Shown here in pieces: positions 62,276-64,000 of a stretch of DNA of 64,000 nt (position 1 is the first letter of the stretch; each line of letters begins with the position of its first letter). Made by a program: the position numbers and the translations under genes. The notes beneath the pieces were generated by a model. That model worked only from the letters and a program-made list of their open reading frames with translations, was not told the DNA's origin and made no database searches. The stretch is from Opitutaceae bacterium TAV5 (lineage in GTDB: Bacteria; Verrucomicrobiota; Verrucomicrobiia; Opitutales; Opitutaceae). The DNA is taken from assembly GCA_000242935.3 (NCBI GenBank), contig CP007053.1, positions 4,263,001-4,327,000 on the forward strand. The letters run 5' to 3'.

Positions 62276-63529
62276 TCATGCTGCGCGTGTTTGGTTTTCC
62301 ATCACGCAAGTCTGGTTCAGATGGGTCATATCCATGTAGCGTTTCTGGCCCCACTGCGAGCCTGCCACATGCCGCAGGCGTGCGGCCACAAGGATCATCG
62401 CGGAGTTGCCGTCAGGAAACGCTCCCACCGCACGCGTTCTGCGGCGTATCTCACGCATGAGCCTTTCGAGCGGATTGTTTGTTCGCAATGAACGCCAGTG
62501 CTGACTGGGGAAGTCGTAATAATTGAGCGTTTCGTCGATCCCGGTTTCCACCAGTTGTGCGGCCGCGGGCAGTTTCATCTCGCGCAGCTTGGCGGTTACC
62601 TGCGCGGCCTTGGTGCGGGCCGATGCCCGATCCTCGCTCGCATGGATCGCCTTGAGCATGGCGGCCACATCGCGCACCTTGCCGGCAGGCACCAGTGACC
62701 AGACATTGCGGTAAAAATGCACTGCGCAGCGTTGGTGTTTGGCCTCGGGATAAAACTCGGCCAGGCTTTCCACCAATCCCAGGCACTTGTCCGAGATGAA
62801 CAGCTTCACTGCCTTGAGCCCTCGCTCCTTGATGCGACGAAGGAAGTTTTGCCACGAGGCTTTGTCTTCTTTCGTGCCTTCTTCGACCGCAAGCACTTCG
62901 CGGTAGCCTTCGGTGTTCACTCCGACTGCCACCAGGATGCTCACGTTTTTGACTTCCCCGCCCCAGCTGCGTTTCAGCCAGATGCCGTCCAGATAAACAT
63001 AGGCGTGTTTGCCTTCGATCGGGCGAGCCCGCCAGGTGTCGATTTGCACCGCGATCTTCTGGTTGAGTTCGCTCAGGGTCGACGGACTCACCCGCGAACC
63101 CCACAGCGCCTCGGTGATGTCTTCGACTCGTCGCACCGACACACCTGCCAGATACATCTCCACCAATGCCTCCTCCACGCTGCTTTCACGTCGACGGTAG
63201 CGTTCGATTATTGCCGTCTCAAACGGCAGTTTCCTCAGCTTGGGCATCCTCAGCGTCACTTCTCCTGCCTTCGTCTGATATTGACGCTCATAATGGCCCG
63301 CACGCGTGTCCACACGCTGCCCGGTATGCTCGTAGCGCCCTGCCTTGCACAACTGCTCGGCCTCCGCTTCAAGCAGCCCGTTGAGCGTTTGCTCCACCGT
63401 GCTCACCACCACCTTGTCCAGATGGCTCCTGATCAGCTCTTCATCCACACGGATCACTCCGCCGGACATATCTTTGCTCGCCGCTTCTCCGCCGATACCT
63501 TCATTCGTATTTTCAGTTCTTTCGTTCAT
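62276..63529 (-). CDS. IS256-family (Mutator-type) transposase
   Basis: The 417-residue DDE transposase has an N-terminal region with LLEAEAEQLCKAGRYEHTGQ, then ERYRRRESSVEEALVEMYLA and GVSVRRVEDITEALWG. The catalytic Asp residues are in YLDGIWLKRSW and LFISDKCLGLVESL, and the Glu is in NNPLERLMREIRRRTRAVGA. The start at 63529 (MNERTENTNEG) is used rather than 63637, which would run over the element's right end into the RHS gene. The gene is intact, so the element could be active. Confidence 0.92.
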   Translation of the reverse strand: MNERTENTNEGIGGEAASKDMSGGVIRVDEELIRSHLDKVVVSTVEQTLNGLLEAEAEQLCKAGRYEHTGQRVDTRAGHYERQYQTKAGEVTLRMPKLRKLPFETAIIERYRRRESSVEEALVEMYLAGVSVRRVEDITEALWGSRVSPSTLSELNQKIAVQIDTWRARPIEGKHAYVYLDGIWLKRSWGGEVKNVSILVAVGVNTEGYREVLAVEEGTKEDKASWQNFLRRIKERGLKAVKLFISDKCLGLVESLAEFYPEAKHQRCAVHFYRNVWSLVPAGKVRDVAAMLKAIHASEDRASARTKAAQVTAKLREMKLPAAAQLVETGIDETLNYYDFPSQHWRSLRTNNPLERLMREIRRRTRAVGAFPDGNSAMILVAARLRHVAGSQWGQKRYMDMTHLNQTCVMENQTRAA

Positions 63530-63590
63530 CGAGGGTGACTCCCCCGCTTCTATTATCTCTAAAAATGTGCGCAAGATTCCGGACGTTATC

Positions 63591-63598
63591 CATGGGGA
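63591..63598. repeat. Target site duplication, right copy
   Basis: CATGGGGA matches 62118-62125 exactly and follows the right end of the insertion sequence. Confidence 0.8.
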
Positions 63599-63740
63599 GC
63601 GCGAGTGCAAGACCACCGTCGAGACCGGCGTTGCCAAGACTGGAGGGGTTCGTCTGCCAGTCGGGGGCTGCTTGCAGAAGAAGTGGTAAACAAGCGGCCA
63701 ATGGCAGAAATGACAAGATGCGTATGGTCATGGGATTGTG

Positions 63741-63770
63741 AAAAAAATGCCCCTCCGCAAAGCAGAGAGG
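63741..63770 (-). terminator. Intrinsic terminator-like hairpin upstream of the RHS gene
   Basis: On the minus strand CCTCTCTGC (63770-63762) can pair with GCGGAGGGG, including two G-U pairs, around a TTT-type loop and is followed by CATTTTTTT. It lies 10 bases before the RHS start at 63731, so it may end an upstream transcript or act as an attenuator in the RHS leader. Confidence 0.5.
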
Positions 63771-64000
63771 CCTTAAAAAATATCAAACATTTAGGTTTGA
63801 GCCCTTACGGCTTGCCTTCATAAATCGCTTCAAGCGCTCAAGAATTCCCCCCCCCAAAAAAAAAATAATGGTTTGTACAACCGGGTTCGGTACCGGTTTG
63901 CCTACCCAATATTCCTTCGAGTATTTTTTGATTACCTTGTAAGTTTATATAACAGTGCAGCAGAGAGTTGCTCTATCATCCTTTGCGCCTGAATACGAAC
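63771..64000. other. AT-richer non-coding stretch with homopolymer tracts
   Basis: No gene is seen in the last 230 bases. A run of nine C (63847-63855) is directly followed by ten A (63856-63865). ACCGG/CCGGT-type short palindromes lie at about 63890-63900. On the minus strand this is the upstream region of the split RHS gene, about 115-130 bases from its start. Confidence 0.5.

Larger units (their letters stand above)
62126..63590 (-). mobile_element. Complete IS256-family insertion sequence
   Basis: The element is 1465 bases long with terminal inverted repeats. The left end is GGTAGTGTCCGTCAAGTTTC and then GCACATTTTT. The right end, read inward on the minus strand, is GATAACGTCCGGAATCTTGC and then GCACATTTTT. 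About 21 of 30 positions match, and the right end resembles the GATAAAGTCCG start I recall for IS256. It is flanked by an 8-base direct repeat CATGGGGA. It contains one transposase gene (minus strand) and a hairpin behind it. Because the interrupted RHS frame closes precisely when it is removed, the insertion is probably recent. Confidence 0.88.
58617..63731 (-). pseudogene. RHS/YD-repeat protein gene, split by an IS256-family element
   Basis: On the minus strand the gene starts at 63731 (MTIRILSFLPLAACLPLLLQ, a signal peptide) and runs to 63591. It is interrupted by the insertion sequence (62126-63590) and continues from 62117 to the stop at 58617. Removing the element and one copy of the 8-base duplication restores an open frame of about 1213 residues (LALALPM joining GPVPAAPEFG). 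The second part holds many YD repeats such as YDALGRLVTVN and YDAAGRLTSIDYG. It may still be translated from an internal start, so a partial product is possible. The C terminus ends without the usual RHS core motif (RYYDPxxGRF). An in-frame palindromic repeat is at 60786-60880. Confidence 0.85.

Noticed and set aside
57964-63793. Shared 14-base match ATCAAACATTTAGG near 57964 (inverted) and 63780
   Set aside because: A 14-base match in an AT-rich context is expected by chance in a 64 kb window.

Overview
The window is a high-GC bacterial chromosome segment. Its gene content fits a polysaccharide-degrading member of the Verrucomicrobiota, most likely family Opitutaceae. The reasons are several PEP-CTERM surface proteins, several prepilin-like secreted proteins next to CAZyme genes, paralogous LacI regulators, and starts that almost never carry a Shine-Dalgarno sequence. 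The assignment rests on recognised protein families only; no database search was possible.

Layout. 1-5815: the end of an E2 acyltransferase gene (sucB type), lpd, an MsbA-like ABC exporter and a nucleotidyltransferase/GHMP-kinase fusion. 5802-9533 (minus): an AraC regulator, then transaldolase, a TatA-like protein and an aldose-1-epimerase-like protein. 9650-20336: a maltodextrin locus with a divergent AraC regulator, a LamB-type porin, MalE, MalF, MalG, MalK, a 74-residue protein and a secreted GH13 amylase. 20518-54498: a long carbohydrate-utilisation region. 54505-58487 (minus): glnD, a GNAT-like protein and a DoxX protein. 58617-63731 (minus): an RHS/YD-repeat gene split by a complete IS256-family element.

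The main observation is that 20518-54498 holds four loci, each with exactly one LacI regulator of one paralogous subfamily, one PEP-CTERM protein and one short prepilin-like protein, plus different degradative enzymes. Locus A has a pectate-lyase-3-like protein and a large FAD oxidoreductase. Locus B has a GH-A-type hydrolase, a GH115-type alpha-glucuronidase and a sialate-O-acetylesterase-type esterase. Locus C has a GH-A hydrolase and a GH42-type beta-galactosidase. Locus D has an MFS transporter, a heparinase II/III-type protein and a Gfo/Idh/MocA oxidoreductase. Palindromic operator candidates lie beside the regulators, and the prepilin genes overlap CAZyme genes by 4 bases in two loci. 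This looks like a repeated, substrate-specific glycan-capture cassette, different from SusCD systems.

A second theme is repeats. At least four families of long inverted-repeat islands sit between genes. A small GGGC/GCCC hairpin family occurs in tandem and also inside a gene. A palindromic family has been inserted in frame into malF, probably the amylase gene, and the RHS gene. No tRNA, rRNA or CRISPR array was seen.
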